A stretch of DNA of 64,000 nt from Bryobacterales bacterium F-183 (GCA_016865505.2 AP025252.1:2232001-2296000); one strand, 5' to 3'; positions 16,243 to 25,432 are shown, counted from the first letter of the stretch. The notes: generated from the letters alone by a model not told the origin. Numbers and translations are program-made.

Positions 16243-17780
16243 GCTTTGCGGCGCAACTCCTGTACCTTCGTCCAAGGCAGCACCCCGCACTTCGCCGCCC
16301 ACTGCTCCCACAGCGCCGACATCGCACGAACCCGGTCTGGCTCCGCCGCTGCCAGATCACGAGTCTCCGTACGATCCGCCGCGATGTTGTAAAGCTCCCA
16401 TCCGCCAGGATGTTTCGACACCAACTTCCAGTCGCCCTGCCGCAACGCGCGATTCCCCTCGTGCTCCCAAGCCAAAAACTCGCGGGCCAAGCGCTTGCCT
16501 TCAAAGATAGGCAACATACTCTTGCCTTCCATCGGGATCTTCGCAGCCGGATACGACGCGCCACCCGCATCCATGCAAGTGGCCATGATGTCGATCAGAT
16601 GCGCCGCCTGCGTACGCTCGATGTACCCCTTCTTCTTCAGCCTCGCCGGCCAATGCGCAATCAAAGGCGACGAGATCCCGCCCTCATGCACCCAATGCTT
16701 GTACATGCGGAACGGCGTATTGCTCGCATGCGCCCACGGCTTGCCGTAGCTCGTATACGAATCCGCGCCACCCGCGGCAACATTCGGTTTCTCGCCGCCA
16801 ATCTTCTCCTCGGCGCACCCACCGTTATCCGCAAGGAACAGGATCAGCGTATTGTCCAACTGCTTTGTCTCTTCGAGCTTCTGAATCAAGCGCCCAATGT
16901 TCTGATCCATGCGGTAAATCTGCGCCGCGTACACCGCCATCCGCAGATCCCAATCGTCCGCATTCCCCTCCGCCGCAGTCCAAGGACCCACTTCTCGATC
17001 CCGCTCCGGTAGCTTCCACTTCGCATCCACGATGCCCATTTTCAACTGCCGGGCATGCCGCTCCTCCCGCAACGCATCCCAACCCTTGCGGTACTTGCCG
17101 CGGAACTTTGCGATGTCCTCCGGCAATGCGTGCAACGGCCAATGCGGTGCCGTGTACGCCAGATACAGCAAGAACGGATCCTTGCCACCCGCAAACTCGT
17201 CCACAAATCGCAATGCATGATCTGTGAACGCGTTCGTCATATAGAACGACCCATCCGACGGCGGCGTGTACGACTCGCTACCCAACGCCATCTGCCGGCT
17301 CTTACTCAACTCGAAGTAACTCGACGCGCCGCTAATCAACCCGAAGTACCGCTCAAACCCGCGATCCGTCGGCCAATGCGGACGCTTCTCGCCAACATGC
17401 CACTTGCCCGCCATTGCCGTACGGTACCCAGCCGTTTTCATCACCTCGGCCAAGGTCGCGCACTTGTCGTTCAAGTACCCCTGGTACGCAGGCACCGGTG
17501 CGCCCTCCACCATATGCCCGATCCCTGCCTGATGCGGATACAGCCCCGTCAACAGCGACGCTCGCGTTGGACAGCACCGCGCGGCGTTATAGAACTGCGT
17601 CAGCCGTACCCCGTTTGCCGCCAGTCGATCCAAATTCGGCGTCGGGATCTCCGACCCATAACAGCCGATGTCGCTAAACCCCATATCATCGGCCATAATC
17701 ACGATGATGTTCGGCTTCTTCTGTTGTGTCTGAGCGATGGCAGGCAGGGCCAGCATCCCAAGCATGTCGCGGCGGGTCAT
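16239..17780 (-). CDS. Arylsulfatase-type sulfatase, Tat-exported (513 aa)
   Basis: A type I sulfatase that hydrolyses sulfate esters. The N-terminus 'MTRRDMLGMLALPAIAQ' has twin arginines and a hydrophobic stretch, suggesting Tat export. The metal-binding start 'NIIVIMADDMGFSDIGCYG' supplies two Asp ligands. The activation motif C-C-P-T-R (Cys69 to Arg73, followed by 'ASLLTG') matches CxPxR, so Cys69 should be converted to formylglycine by an FGE; a matching FGE gene lies at 60125-61075. Other family landmarks are 'MAGKWHVGEKRPHWPTDRGF' and 'ADNGGCAEEKIGG'. It is probably active on sulfated polysaccharides, though the substrate cannot be read. It overlaps the downstream phosphatase by 4 bases and diverges from the GT-C-like gene 43 bases away. 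Confidence 0.92.
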   Translation of the reverse strand: MTRRDMLGMLALPAIAQTQQKKPNIIVIMADDMGFSDIGCYGSEIPTPNLDRLAANGVRLTQFYNAARCCPTRASLLTGLYPHQAGIGHMVEGAPVPAYQGYLNDKCATLAEVMKTAGYRTAMAGKWHVGEKRPHWPTDRGFERYFGLISGASSYFELSKSRQMALGSESYTPPSDGSFYMTNAFTDHALRFVDEFAGGKDPFLLYLAYTAPHWPLHALPEDIAKFRGKYRKGWDALREERHARQLKMGIVDAKWKLPERDREVGPWTAAEGNADDWDLRMAVYAAQIYRMDQNIGRLIQKLEETKQLDNTLILFLADNGGCAEEKIGGEKPNVAAGGADSYTSYGKPWAHASNTPFRMYKHWVHEGGISSPLIAHWPARLKKKGYIERTQAAHLIDIMATCMDAGGASYPAAKIPMEGKSMLPIFEGKRLAREFLAWEHEGNRALRQGDWKLVSKHPGGWELYNIAADRTETRDLAAAEPDRVRAMSALWEQWAAKCGVLPWTKVQELRRKA

Positions 17781-17786
17781 AAGTAA

Positions 17787-17792
17787 ACTTTA
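17787..17792 (-). promoter_or_regulatory. Putative -10 element of the sulfatase operon
   Basis: On the minus strand TAAAGT ends 6 bases before the sulfatase ATG (17780), with no Shine-Dalgarno sequence. It lies in the 43-base divergent gap shared with the gene at 17824 and would give a leaderless mRNA. Confidence 0.33.
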
Positions 17793-17809
17793 CCCCTACA
17801 ACGACCGAT

Positions 17810-17815
17810 TACTAT
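17810..17815 (+). promoter_or_regulatory. Putative -10 element of the GT-C-like gene
   Basis: TACTAT ends 8 bases before the ATG at 17824. There is no convincing Shine-Dalgarno sequence, only GAAAG a few bases upstream. The -35 side (TTTACC at 17790-17795, spacer ~14-15) is poor, so confidence is low. Confidence 0.3.
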
Positions 17816-17823
17816 GAAAGTCC

Positions 17824-19392
17824 ATGGTTCGCGTCGCGATCTTGATCCTGCTCTTCATCCCCTCGCTATGGTTCGCCTACGAGTATCGCGACATGCCCAG
17901 CTTTGGGTACTACCATGACGACGGTCTGTACTTTGTCGGTGCCAAGACCCTCGCCCAATCCGGTAGCTATCGCATCGCCAGTTTCCCCGGCGAACCCGCC
18001 CAAACCAAGTACCCGCCGCTGCTCTCGGCTTGGCATGCGCTCGCCTGGTGGATCCAGCCGGACTTCCCCGCCACGTTAGGCGTCGCCATCTGGCTGCAAT
18101 GGATCTGGCTGCCAGTCTTCGCTTGGCTCACTTGGATACTCCTCAAAGACTGGGGCATGAGCGGCAACGCTCGCTTCATCGTCATGGTGATGTTCGCCCT
18201 CAGTCCGTACCTGCTCTTTTTCAGCACCGCGATCCTCAGCGAAATCCCGTTCGGTGTCTTCGTCGCTGCCACGATGCTGCTGCTGAACCGTGGACGCATC
18301 ATTCCCGCCGCACTTTGCGCAGGCCTCGCGTACCTCACACGCACCGCTGGCATCGTCCTGATCGTCTCCGTGCCCGCCGTGCTCTGGATATGGGAAAAGC
18401 GCCGCAAAGAAGCCGTTCAGTTCGCAGTCACTCTACTCCCGTTCATCGCCGCGTGGATGCTTTGGTCCAAAGCCAATCGCCCGGCATCTCCCAACGAACT
18501 CCTGCTGTACCTCACGGATTACCTCGGCTATCACTTCGGCGTCTTCACGCTTGGCGATGCCCACCTGTTCCTTTGGAAGAACGCCGACATGCTGCTGCAA
18601 GCCGCGGGCGCATTCATCCTGCCACTCATTTACGGTGGACAGATCGCGACGATTACCACGCAGGTCATGGGCGTTGCCGCCATCGCCGGTGCCGTACGCC
18701 TTACCTTGGCTCCGCACGGTCGCGCGAGACAGTTCGGTATCTTCGCCGGGATCTACGCTGCCATTCTGCTGCTTTGGAGCTTTCCACCCAACGAACGCTT
18801 CCTGCTTCCCCTTGCGCCATTTTTCCTCGCCGGATTCGTCGTCGAATTCAGCCGCGTCTTCGTCGCCATGCGCAAGAGCTTCCAGCACAAGGATGCCTCA
18901 CAGCGCGGCGCCGCCTACGGCATCGCTGCCTTCGTCGCGTTACTTCTGCTCTTCTGTCTGTATACGCAACTCCAAGTCCGCTACGAGTTGATGCCCCTCG
19001 CCATGGCAAAAGAACGCGAGCGTACTCGTGACTTGGCGCCCATGTACCAATGGATCCGCGCCAATACGCCCGAAACAGCCAAGTTCCTCGTCGGCTATGA
19101 CACGGTGTTCCATCTCCACACCGGACGCCACGGCTCGTACCAAAGCGTCAGCCCCATCGGTTGGTATCGGGACTCGCAGGACCCTGCCCGGTTCGACGCC
19201 GAAGCCTACGCCCGCAAGTACGGCTTCGACCTCATCCTCTGGACCCCCACCGATCGCCGCAACGACGCGACGTTTGAAGAGCAGGTCGCCATCGGCCGCA
19301 AGCTTGCGGATTCCAAAACCCTCAAGCTCCTGCACGAAGAGCGTAACGCGTACCTCTTTGCGCTACTTCCCGTCGACGGAAAACGCGAGTAA
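17824..19392 (+). CDS. GT-C-type membrane glycosyltransferase-like protein (522 aa)
   Basis: A multi-spanning membrane protein with about ten hydrophobic helices, resembling the glycosyltransferase 39/ArnT-like (GT-C) superfamily. Between the first two helices is an acidic loop with 'YYHDDGLYFVGAKTLAQSG', the place where GT-C enzymes keep their catalytic Asp. It is followed by 'QTKYPPLLSAWHALAWW' and 'STAILSEIPFGVFVAATML', both typical of this group. The C-terminal ~110 residues form a soluble domain. It would transfer a sugar from a polyprenyl-phosphate donor at the outer face of the membrane; donor and acceptor are unknown. It stands alone between a divergent sulfatase and a convergent PQQ protein, whose 3' end it overlaps by 30 bases. 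Confidence 0.75.
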   Translation: MVRVAILILLFIPSLWFAYEYRDMPSFGYYHDDGLYFVGAKTLAQSGSYRIASFPGEPAQTKYPPLLSAWHALAWWIQPDFPATLGVAIWLQWIWLPVFAWLTWILLKDWGMSGNARFIVMVMFALSPYLLFFSTAILSEIPFGVFVAATMLLLNRGRIIPAALCAGLAYLTRTAGIVLIVSVPAVLWIWEKRRKEAVQFAVTLLPFIAAWMLWSKANRPASPNELLLYLTDYLGYHFGVFTLGDAHLFLWKNADMLLQAAGAFILPLIYGGQIATITTQVMGVAAIAGAVRLTLAPHGRARQFGIFAGIYAAILLLWSFPPNERFLLPLAPFFLAGFVVEFSRVFVAMRKSFQHKDASQRGAAYGIAAFVALLLLFCLYTQLQVRYELMPLAMAKERERTRDLAPMYQWIRANTPETAKFLVGYDTVFHLHTGRHGSYQSVSPIGWYRDSQDPARFDAEAYARKYGFDLILWTPTDRRNDATFEEQVAIGRKLADSKTLKLLHEERNAYLFALLPVDGKRE

Positions 19393-21168
19393 CACATTGC
19401 CGGGCGCACCCACAAAGCGCCCGTACCCCGAGTTGGTGAACACCATCCCGTTCACCACCGTCGGACCCGCGCTATCGATCGATCCGCCCTTGGCCTTGAC
19501 TCCGTTCACGGTCTCAAACGGGACACCTGTGTTGAACTCCCACAGCACCGCGCCGTCAATCGTTGAGTACGCGCGCATATGCCCGTCCAGCGTGCCCGAA
19601 AACACTGCACCCGGAATCGCCGTCACCGCTGCGGATTGACTATTCGAACACTGGATCGCGGCAAAGCTACAAGCAGCCGTAGGCGCCGGGACATGCCATG
19701 CAATCGACCCATCCTTCAATCGCACCGCCGTGAGCCCAGGCTTGCGAGGCTTCGCGACAACATCCGACACCGCCACATACACCTTCTCCGCATCCGCTGC
19801 CGGACCCCACTGGATCCCGCCCAGCGCACTGCCATTGCCTAGCGACACTTTCCACAACAGCTTGCCCTTCTGATCCGGATCGAGCGCGTACAGCATTCCG
19901 GACTTCTGCCCGCACAACAACACCTGCCCGCCACCCGGCACATTCCGCAAAATCAGCGACGCCCCAAAGTCCGAATCCGGACCTTCCTTATCCGGACAAT
20001 TCGGCTTGCCAGGCTTGCAGTTCACCAGAAAGTTATCGTTCGGCGTCAGTTGATTCATCCACCGAATCGATCCCGTCTCCAGGTCCATCGCGACAATCGC
20101 TTCCGTACCCGTCGTCTCCACATCCGTGTACGAATTGCCCGTGCCAAAGTACAGCACCTTGCGCTTGGCATCAATCGTCGGTGTCATCCAAACCGCGCCA
20201 CCTGCCGGACCATGCATCTGCGTACCCAAGCTATTCTTCTTCGTCGGCCGCGCCGGATCGGTAATCGGATGGCTCTTCCAAAGCACCTTGCCCGTCGCCG
20301 CATCCATCGCTGACACACTCCCGCGGAACGTACAGCATTCATACTTCGGATTCGGTCCCGCCACCTCTTCAATCGACGACATCGGCACGTATAGCTTGCC
20401 GTCGTGAAACGCCAACGCTGCCACCACGCGCGCCACCGGATGGGGATCAATCTTCGGCATCGCCCACACCTGCTTGCCCGTCATCGCATCCACAGCCTGT
20501 ACGCCGGCCTTCTCATCGCCAAAGAAAACCAGCCAACGATCCTTCACCTTCGCGACCACCGGCGCCGACCGGACCCATGCCCCCGCGTCGTAACTCCACC
20601 ACGTACATCCGCTCGCGGCGTCCAGCGCGTACACGTGCCCTTCTGCAGACCCCACAAACACGCGACCCGCCACTACTGTCGGCTGTGAGTACCCCAGGTT
20701 CGCACCGGGAAATCCAAACGCCCACTTCAGCTTCAACTTCGGGACATCCGCCGCAGCCAATCCCGGATGCGCCTGATATCGCGTGTTCTCACGATCCACA
20801 CTCCAGCCATTCCAGTCGCCCTTCTGGACACCTCGAATCGCCGGAGGATTGCCCTCGCACATCCCCTTGCGATCCCCGCCTGCCACATCTGCAAACGTAC
20901 GCCCCGTCAGGTAGGACGCCACAGCGCGGCGCTCTTCCTCATTCCAGCCCGCTGCCTGTTCCCGCATCGGACCCACCGTCAATGCGCTGTACACAGACTC
21001 CGGCGTCCGCTGTGCCAGATCCTTCCGCTTCGGCGTACGAGCGTCATTCGCCGCTACGTTATCGTGGCAACCGGCGCACTTCGCCAGGTACAGCGCCGCG
21101 CCATCCGGAGCAGCCGCAAAAACAGGCATCGCCACAAGGCCGCAAACAAGAAACAACAACGTCTTCAT
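19363..21168 (-). CDS. PQQ-dependent dehydrogenase-like protein with N-terminal cytochrome c (601 aa)
   Basis: A secreted quinoprotein-like enzyme. Residues 1-18 are a signal peptide. Residues ~20-100 are a cytochrome c domain with CAGCH (Cys31, Cys34, His35). The rest is a PQQ-type beta-propeller with repeated W-motif blades ('VFVGSAEGHVYALDAASG', 'VSAMDAATGKVLWK', 'MLYALDPDQKGKLLWKV'). Members oxidise alcohols or sugars and pass electrons to heme, but the substrate is unknown. The usual fusion order in alcohol dehydrogenases is propeller then cytochrome; here the cytochrome comes first. ATG 21168 gives the signal peptide; an in-frame start at 21198 is possible but poorer. The 36 bases upstream contain repeated GGAACTT sequences. 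Confidence 0.85.
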   Translation of the reverse strand: MKTLLFLVCGLVAMPVFAAAPDGAALYLAKCAGCHDNVAANDARTPKRKDLAQRTPESVYSALTVGPMREQAAGWNEEERRAVASYLTGRTFADVAGGDRKGMCEGNPPAIRGVQKGDWNGWSVDRENTRYQAHPGLAAADVPKLKLKWAFGFPGANLGYSQPTVVAGRVFVGSAEGHVYALDAASGCTWWSYDAGAWVRSAPVVAKVKDRWLVFFGDEKAGVQAVDAMTGKQVWAMPKIDPHPVARVVAALAFHDGKLYVPMSSIEEVAGPNPKYECCTFRGSVSAMDAATGKVLWKSHPITDPARPTKKNSLGTQMHGPAGGAVWMTPTIDAKRKVLYFGTGNSYTDVETTGTEAIVAMDLETGSIRWMNQLTPNDNFLVNCKPGKPNCPDKEGPDSDFGASLILRNVPGGGQVLLCGQKSGMLYALDPDQKGKLLWKVSLGNGSALGGIQWGPAADAEKVYVAVSDVVAKPRKPGLTAVRLKDGSIAWHVPAPTAACSFAAIQCSNSQSAAVTAIPGAVFSGTLDGHMRAYSTIDGAVLWEFNTGVPFETVNGVKAKGGSIDSAGPTVVNGMVFTNSGYGRFVGAPGNVLLAFSVDGK

Positions 21169-21228
21169 GGGAACTTCCCGGAACTTTACCACAAGCAACC
21201 GCCGATGGCTGATAGCATGGATGTTCGT

Positions 21229-22125
21229 ATGGCAAAGCTAGGATTTATCGGACTCGGAATCATGGGCGATCCCATGGCGCGCAACCTCCTCAAGGCCGGC
21301 CACGATGTCGCGCTTTGGTCCAAAACTAAGGGCAAAGCGGAAGCCGTTGCCGCCGAAGGCAAGGGCAAGGGTTGCGACACCCCGGCAGAGGTCGCCGCCA
21401 ATTCCGACTGCGTCTTTTACTGCGTCGGGGACTCCGCCATGTCGCGTGAAACCGCCATCGGCAAAGACGGTCTGATCGAAGGCGCCAAGCCAGGCACTGT
21501 CATCGCGGACTGCTCCACCGTATCCCCTGCGGAAAGCCGCGAGATCGGTGAAGCGCTCGCCGCCAAAGGCATCCACTTCCTCGATGCTCCCTGCACCGGC
21601 TCCAAGCCTGGAGCTGAAGGCGGAACCCTCACCTTCATGATCGGCGGCGACGAGAAAGTCTTCGAAAGCGTCAAGCCGTACTTTGAAGCCATGGGCAAGC
21701 TCTTCTACTACTGCGGCGGCCCCGGCATGGGCCTGCAAGCAAAGCTCACCCAGAACCTCATCCTCGCCAACATCATGGAAGCCTTCAATGAAGGCATGGT
21801 GCTCGCCGCCAAAGCTGGCATCGCACCGGAACTGATGCTCGACATCCTCAACAACTCCGCCGCCAAGAGCGGACTCGTCGCCTTCAAAGCGCCGTACATC
21901 CTGGACCGTAACTTCGTCACCAACTTCTCCACCAAGTGGATGCACAAGGACGTGTCGATGGCCCTCGATTCCGCCCGCGCCCAAGGCGTACCCATGCCTC
22001 TCACCGCGGTCACCCAGCAAATGTTCCAGGCCGCGATCGCCAAAGGCTACGGCGACATGGACTTCTGCTCCACCGTCCGCGTCTACGAAGAGATGGCCGG
22101 CGTCGAGGTCAAAAAGAAGGCCTAG
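21229..22125 (+). CDS. 3-hydroxyisobutyrate dehydrogenase family reductase (298 aa)
   Basis: An NAD(P)-dependent beta-hydroxyacid dehydrogenase of the HIBADH/glyoxylate reductase family. The N-terminal dinucleotide-binding motif is 'LGFIGLGIMGDPMARNL'. The substrate signature is 'FLDAPCTGSKPGAEGGTLT', and the catalytic lysine helix is 'GMGLQAKLTQNLILA'. Length is normal. Possible reactions include tartronate semialdehyde, glyoxylate or succinic semialdehyde reduction; sequence alone does not separate them. Three in-frame ATGs exist (21205, 21217, 21229). The last is chosen because the Rossmann motif normally begins a few residues after Met, and a TAGCAT hexamer lies 10 bases before it. The methyltransferase gene follows after 9 bases, so the two may be co-transcribed. 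Confidence 0.88.
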   Translation: MAKLGFIGLGIMGDPMARNLLKAGHDVALWSKTKGKAEAVAAEGKGKGCDTPAEVAANSDCVFYCVGDSAMSRETAIGKDGLIEGAKPGTVIADCSTVSPAESREIGEALAAKGIHFLDAPCTGSKPGAEGGTLTFMIGGDEKVFESVKPYFEAMGKLFYYCGGPGMGLQAKLTQNLILANIMEAFNEGMVLAAKAGIAPELMLDILNNSAAKSGLVAFKAPYILDRNFVTNFSTKWMHKDVSMALDSARAQGVPMPLTAVTQQMFQAAIAKGYGDMDFCSTVRVYEEMAGVEVKKKA

Positions 22126-22134
22126 GCCCCCGCT

Positions 22135-22902
22135 TTGGATTCCGATCAGGACAAGGTTCTTTCGCGCGAACTCGAGTACCACGAGCAACTGTACTCCGGG
22201 TTCGCGCAGAGCCATTTTGCCAAGCCTGCCGTACGTGCCCTGCGCCGTCACATGGTGCGCCGCATCCTCAGCAAGACCGGCGCCGGCAAGCACTCCCGCG
22301 TACTCAGCATCGGCTGCGGCATCGGCGACACGGAACTCCTCCTCGCCCCCCACGTCGAAAGCGTGATCGGCATCGACCTCTCGTCCGCCGCAATCCGCCA
22401 GGCCAACGCGGACGCCATCAAGCAGAAGGTCACCAACTTCTCAGCCCGCCAAGCCCGCCTCGAAGAATTCAACGACGGCAAGTTCGACACCGTCATCGCC
22501 ATCTTCTTCCTCCACCACCTTACAGACCAGATGCTCGCCGATTGCGCCGCCCGCATCGCCGCGATCCTCAAGCCCGGCGGCACTTTCTACGCCCTCGACC
22601 CCTCGCGCTACCGCCTCTCGGGTTACATCGGCGAACTCCTGTTCCCCAAGCTCATGGCACAATACCAGACCGACGACGAGCGCCAACTCGACCCCGCCTT
22701 CGCTGCCAAATTCTTTACCCCGCACTTCGCCGATACGCAAACCTCGTTCTACGACTTCGTCTCCACCCCGCTAGCCGGACTCTTCCCGTCCTGGGCGCTT
22801 GGCTACCGTACCGCGCGCCTCGCCGACGAACTCCTCATCCGTACCCCCGGCCTCAAACAACTCAGCAGCAACTTCGAAATAACCGCTCGCCTCGGTGGAT
22901 GA
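22135..22902 (+). CDS. SAM-dependent methyltransferase, class I (255 aa)
   Basis: A class I methyltransferase with SAM-binding motif I 'RVLSIGCGIGDTELLL', the acidic end of strand 2 'VIGIDLSSAAIRQA', and the post-I motif 'FDTVIAIFFLHHLTD' followed by 'ILKPGGTFYALDP'. The substrate is unknown. The likely start is TTG at 22135, 9 bases after the upstream dehydrogenase; no ATG is available before the conserved N-terminal helix. The stop codon TGA overlaps an in-frame ATG (22899) of the following small gene. The region after residue ~170 is variable and probably covers the substrate. Confidence 0.82.
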   Translation: MDSDQDKVLSRELEYHEQLYSGFAQSHFAKPAVRALRRHMVRRILSKTGAGKHSRVLSIGCGIGDTELLLAPHVESVIGIDLSSAAIRQANADAIKQKVTNFSARQARLEEFNDGKFDTVIAIFFLHHLTDQMLADCAARIAAILKPGGTFYALDPSRYRLSGYIGELLFPKLMAQYQTDDERQLDPAFAAKFFTPHFADTQTSFYDFVSTPLAGLFPSWALGYRTARLADELLIRTPGLKQLSSNFEITARLGG

Positions 22903-22934
22903 TTTCGCCGTCCGATTTCGCATGGTGGTATGAG

Positions 22935-23399
22935 ATGCGATTTCTGGCTTTACTTCTGATGCTCGCCCTGGACGACCCGTCTCCCGAAACCACCATTCGG
23001 GACTTCTACAAGGTCTACGTCAACTCCGGCCTCCCCAACGCAGCGCAACTCCAAAAGCTCTCGCCGTATCTCAGCGCACCTCTGCAACAGGCCCTCAAGC
23101 AAGCCGCTAAGCAGCAGGCAGTCTGCATGAAGGCGCACCCGGACGAAAAGCCGCCATTCATCGAAGGCGACCTCTTCACCAGCAATTTTGAAGGCCTAAC
23201 CTCCATCACCAACATTCGCGACGCCGGCAACGGCGCCTACGACGTCTACTTCCAGTACATCGAGAAAGGCCACAAATTCCACTGGAAAGATCGCCTGATG
23301 CTCGTCAAACTCCCCAACGGACGCTGGGTCATCGACGACATCCAGTTCCGCGACAACCCGCCCACTCTGCGCCACTCGCTAACCCAAAAAGGCTGCTGA
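22935..23399 (+). CDS. DUF3828-like secreted protein (154 aa)
   Basis: A small protein with a short hydrophobic N-terminus ('MRFLALLLMLA') that may be a signal peptide or anchor. The following 'TTIRDFYKVYVNSGLP' and the C-terminal 'GRWVIDDIQF' resemble the DUF3828/NTF2-like pattern of small periplasmic proteins. No catalytic residues are evident. ATG 22935 is preferred because it begins the hydrophobic segment directly. ATG 22899 overlaps the methyltransferase stop (ATGA) and would add 12 residues before it, so the longer form remains possible through translational coupling. Function unknown. Confidence 0.6.
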   Translation: MRFLALLLMLALDDPSPETTIRDFYKVYVNSGLPNAAQLQKLSPYLSAPLQQALKQAAKQQAVCMKAHPDEKPPFIEGDLFTSNFEGLTSITNIRDAGNGAYDVYFQYIEKGHKFHWKDRLMLVKLPNGRWVIDDIQFRDNPPTLRHSLTQKGC

Positions 23400-23427
23400 C
23401 CCTCGCGCCCATGTTCCAATAAAGGAA

Positions 23428-24600
23428 ATGGGTCTAGGTTTCCCAGCGCAATTCTGGGTCATCATCTTTTCTACTTTCCTTGGTTTCACTGGCATCGGCG
23501 CAATCGTTCCGCTACTCGGTCCGCACGTCAAAATCGACCTTGGACAAAGTGACCGTATCGTCGGCCTCGCCATCGGCATCTTCTCAGTCGTGGCGCTCGC
23601 CTCGCGCCTCCTTGCAGGACCTCTCACGGACCGTCGCGGCCGCAAGCCCGCGCTGATCGTTGGTCTCGTCTTCTGCTCGGTCGCCGGCGTCGTGTATCTT
23701 CTGCCCGTCGGCGTAATGGCTGTGTTCGTGGCCCGTATCCTCCAAGGCATGGGCGAGGCGTTCTTATTCGTAGCTGCCGCCGCGTGGGCCGTAGAAGTCG
23801 CGCCCGCCGACCGCCGCTCCCAAGCTCTCGGATTCCTCGGCGCAGGCGTCTGGGGAGGCCTCTCTGCAGGACCCGCCATCGGCGCCATGCTCGGCAACTT
23901 CGATGCCGCCGCCGTGATGCTCGTACTGATGCCCATCCCCGCCATCGCCGCCCTCTGGCGCTTGCAGGAAACCCTACGCCCGCACCCCGATGCCGGACCC
24001 AAACGCTTGATCCCGCGCGCCGCCCTGCTCCCCGGCCTAACGCTAGGCTTCGTCAACATCCAGTACCCCGCCATGGCCGGATTCCTGACTCTCCACCTCG
24101 CCGATCACGGCAACACCGGAGGCAAAGCTTTCTCCGCCTACGCCACCGTAATCCTCACTTCGCGCTTCTTCCTCGGTGGACTCCCAGATCGCATCGGCCC
24201 GCGCATCACCTTCTACTTTGGCCTCGCCTGCATGGCCTTGGGGCTCTTCCTGATCTCCCTTGCCCCGGCGCCCTGGCTCGCCATCACTGCCGGCGCCATT
24301 ACAGGACTCGGCTTCTCGCTCCCCTGGCCCTCTATTGCCTCCACCGTCCTCAATCGCGCGCGAGAGAACGAACGCGCAGCCTCCGTCGGCGTACTCACCG
24401 CATGTGTCGACCTATTCGTCGGTGCCGGATCGTTTGCCGACGGCGCCATCGCACATCACTTCGGCTACCCGATGCTCTACTGGGTGGCCATCGGCGGCGT
24501 AGGCATCGCCGCGATCCTCGGCTACCGCGTCACCGCGCGACGCTCAGAACCGCACGCCCACATCGAGCCCGCCGAAGATCCCGTCGCCGACCTCGCGTAA
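23428..24600 (+). CDS. Major facilitator superfamily transporter (390 aa)
   Basis: An inner-membrane secondary transporter with about 12 predicted helices and the length of a standard MFS protein. The loop between helices 2 and 3 has the MFS signature 'GPLTDRRGRKPALIVG', and 'RILQGMGEAFLFVAAAAW' matches the helix 4 region. The transported compound is unknown; the overall look is of a drug or metabolite exporter. The start ATG 23428 is preceded by AATAAAGGAA. It stands 28 bases after the DUF3828-like gene and may form its own unit. Confidence 0.85.
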   Translation: MGLGFPAQFWVIIFSTFLGFTGIGAIVPLLGPHVKIDLGQSDRIVGLAIGIFSVVALASRLLAGPLTDRRGRKPALIVGLVFCSVAGVVYLLPVGVMAVFVARILQGMGEAFLFVAAAAWAVEVAPADRRSQALGFLGAGVWGGLSAGPAIGAMLGNFDAAAVMLVLMPIPAIAALWRLQETLRPHPDAGPKRLIPRAALLPGLTLGFVNIQYPAMAGFLTLHLADHGNTGGKAFSAYATVILTSRFFLGGLPDRIGPRITFYFGLACMALGLFLISLAPAPWLAITAGAITGLGFSLPWPSIASTVLNRARENERAASVGVLTACVDLFVGAGSFADGAIAHHFGYPMLYWVAIGGVGIAAILGYRVTARRSEPHAHIEPAEDPVADLA

Positions 24601-24645
24601 GAAAACAGCGAAACGTTTGTCCCACAATCGCCCTCTGTTCGGGCG

Positions 24646-25386
24646 ATGAAGTACATCCTCGCCACGCTGCTACTAGTCACCGCAGCAGCCTGCACCCGCT
24701 CGACACAAACGGCCACAAGCCCTGCCGGCGACCCCACGTCCGCCAAGACCGACGTCCTCAAAACCGGAGCCAAAGCCCTGCAGGACAACTCCCCTTTGGG
24801 CCCGATGGACGTCTACCTGGTCGGCTTCCACCCCATGAAGGACCATCCGTCGCACCAGATGGAAGCCCATCATTACTGCCATCAGGTCAACGAGGACTTC
24901 GCCCAGTGCACCTTGTTCGACGGCAACACCGCCAGCGCCAACCTCACGGGCATCGAGTACATCATCTCGGAAAAGCTCTTTGAGCGCCTCACGCCAGCCG
25001 AGCGGCAGTACTGGCATCCCCACAACGGCGAGATCCTCTCCGGTCAGTTGATCGCTCCCGGCCTCCCGGAAGTGGCTGAAAAGGAACTGATGCGATCCAA
25101 GATCAACAGCTACGGCAAGACTTGGCACGTCTGGATGACCTCGGATGGGGACAAACTCCCCATCGGCCCAGCCGCGCTCGCTTGGTCCTTCAATCGTGAT
25201 GGAGAGCCGAAGCCCGGCCTTGTCGAGGATCGTGACCGCCGCCTGAAAGTCGACACAGCAGCCATCCGCAAAAGCCGCCAGGACCTCGTCCGCCTTGCCA
25301 GCCCGCAATCGGGAGTCGATCAGCTCAAAGACCGTTTTGGGCGTCCGACATCCGACATCCCTGGCGTCACTTCCAGAAAACCTTAA
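24646..25386 (+). CDS. DUF1264 (OBAP-like) lipoprotein (246 aa)
   Basis: A predicted lipoprotein: the signal sequence 'MKYILATLLLVTAAAC' ends with the lipobox A-A-A-C, giving lipidated Cys16. The mature part matches the DUF1264 family, known in plants as oil body-associated proteins ('GFHPMKDHPSHQMEAHHYC', 'EDFAQCTLFDG', 'GIEYIISEKLFERLTPAERQ', 'WHPHNGEILSGQLIAPGLP'). The His-rich segments are conserved in the family and could bind metal, but no function is established. A 5-bp hairpin (CGCCC 24629-24633 with GGGCG 24641-24645) sits immediately before the ATG and might affect translation. Confidence 0.8.
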   Translation: MKYILATLLLVTAAACTRSTQTATSPAGDPTSAKTDVLKTGAKALQDNSPLGPMDVYLVGFHPMKDHPSHQMEAHHYCHQVNEDFAQCTLFDGNTASANLTGIEYIISEKLFERLTPAERQYWHPHNGEILSGQLIAPGLPEVAEKELMRSKINSYGKTWHVWMTSDGDKLPIGPAALAWSFNRDGEPKPGLVEDRDRRLKVDTAAIRKSRQDLVRLASPQSGVDQLKDRFGRPTSDIPGVTSRKP

Positions 25387-25432
25387 AAATTCTGGAATTG
25401 CCTGCACCAATCCGTGCCCACCTTTGCGCTTG

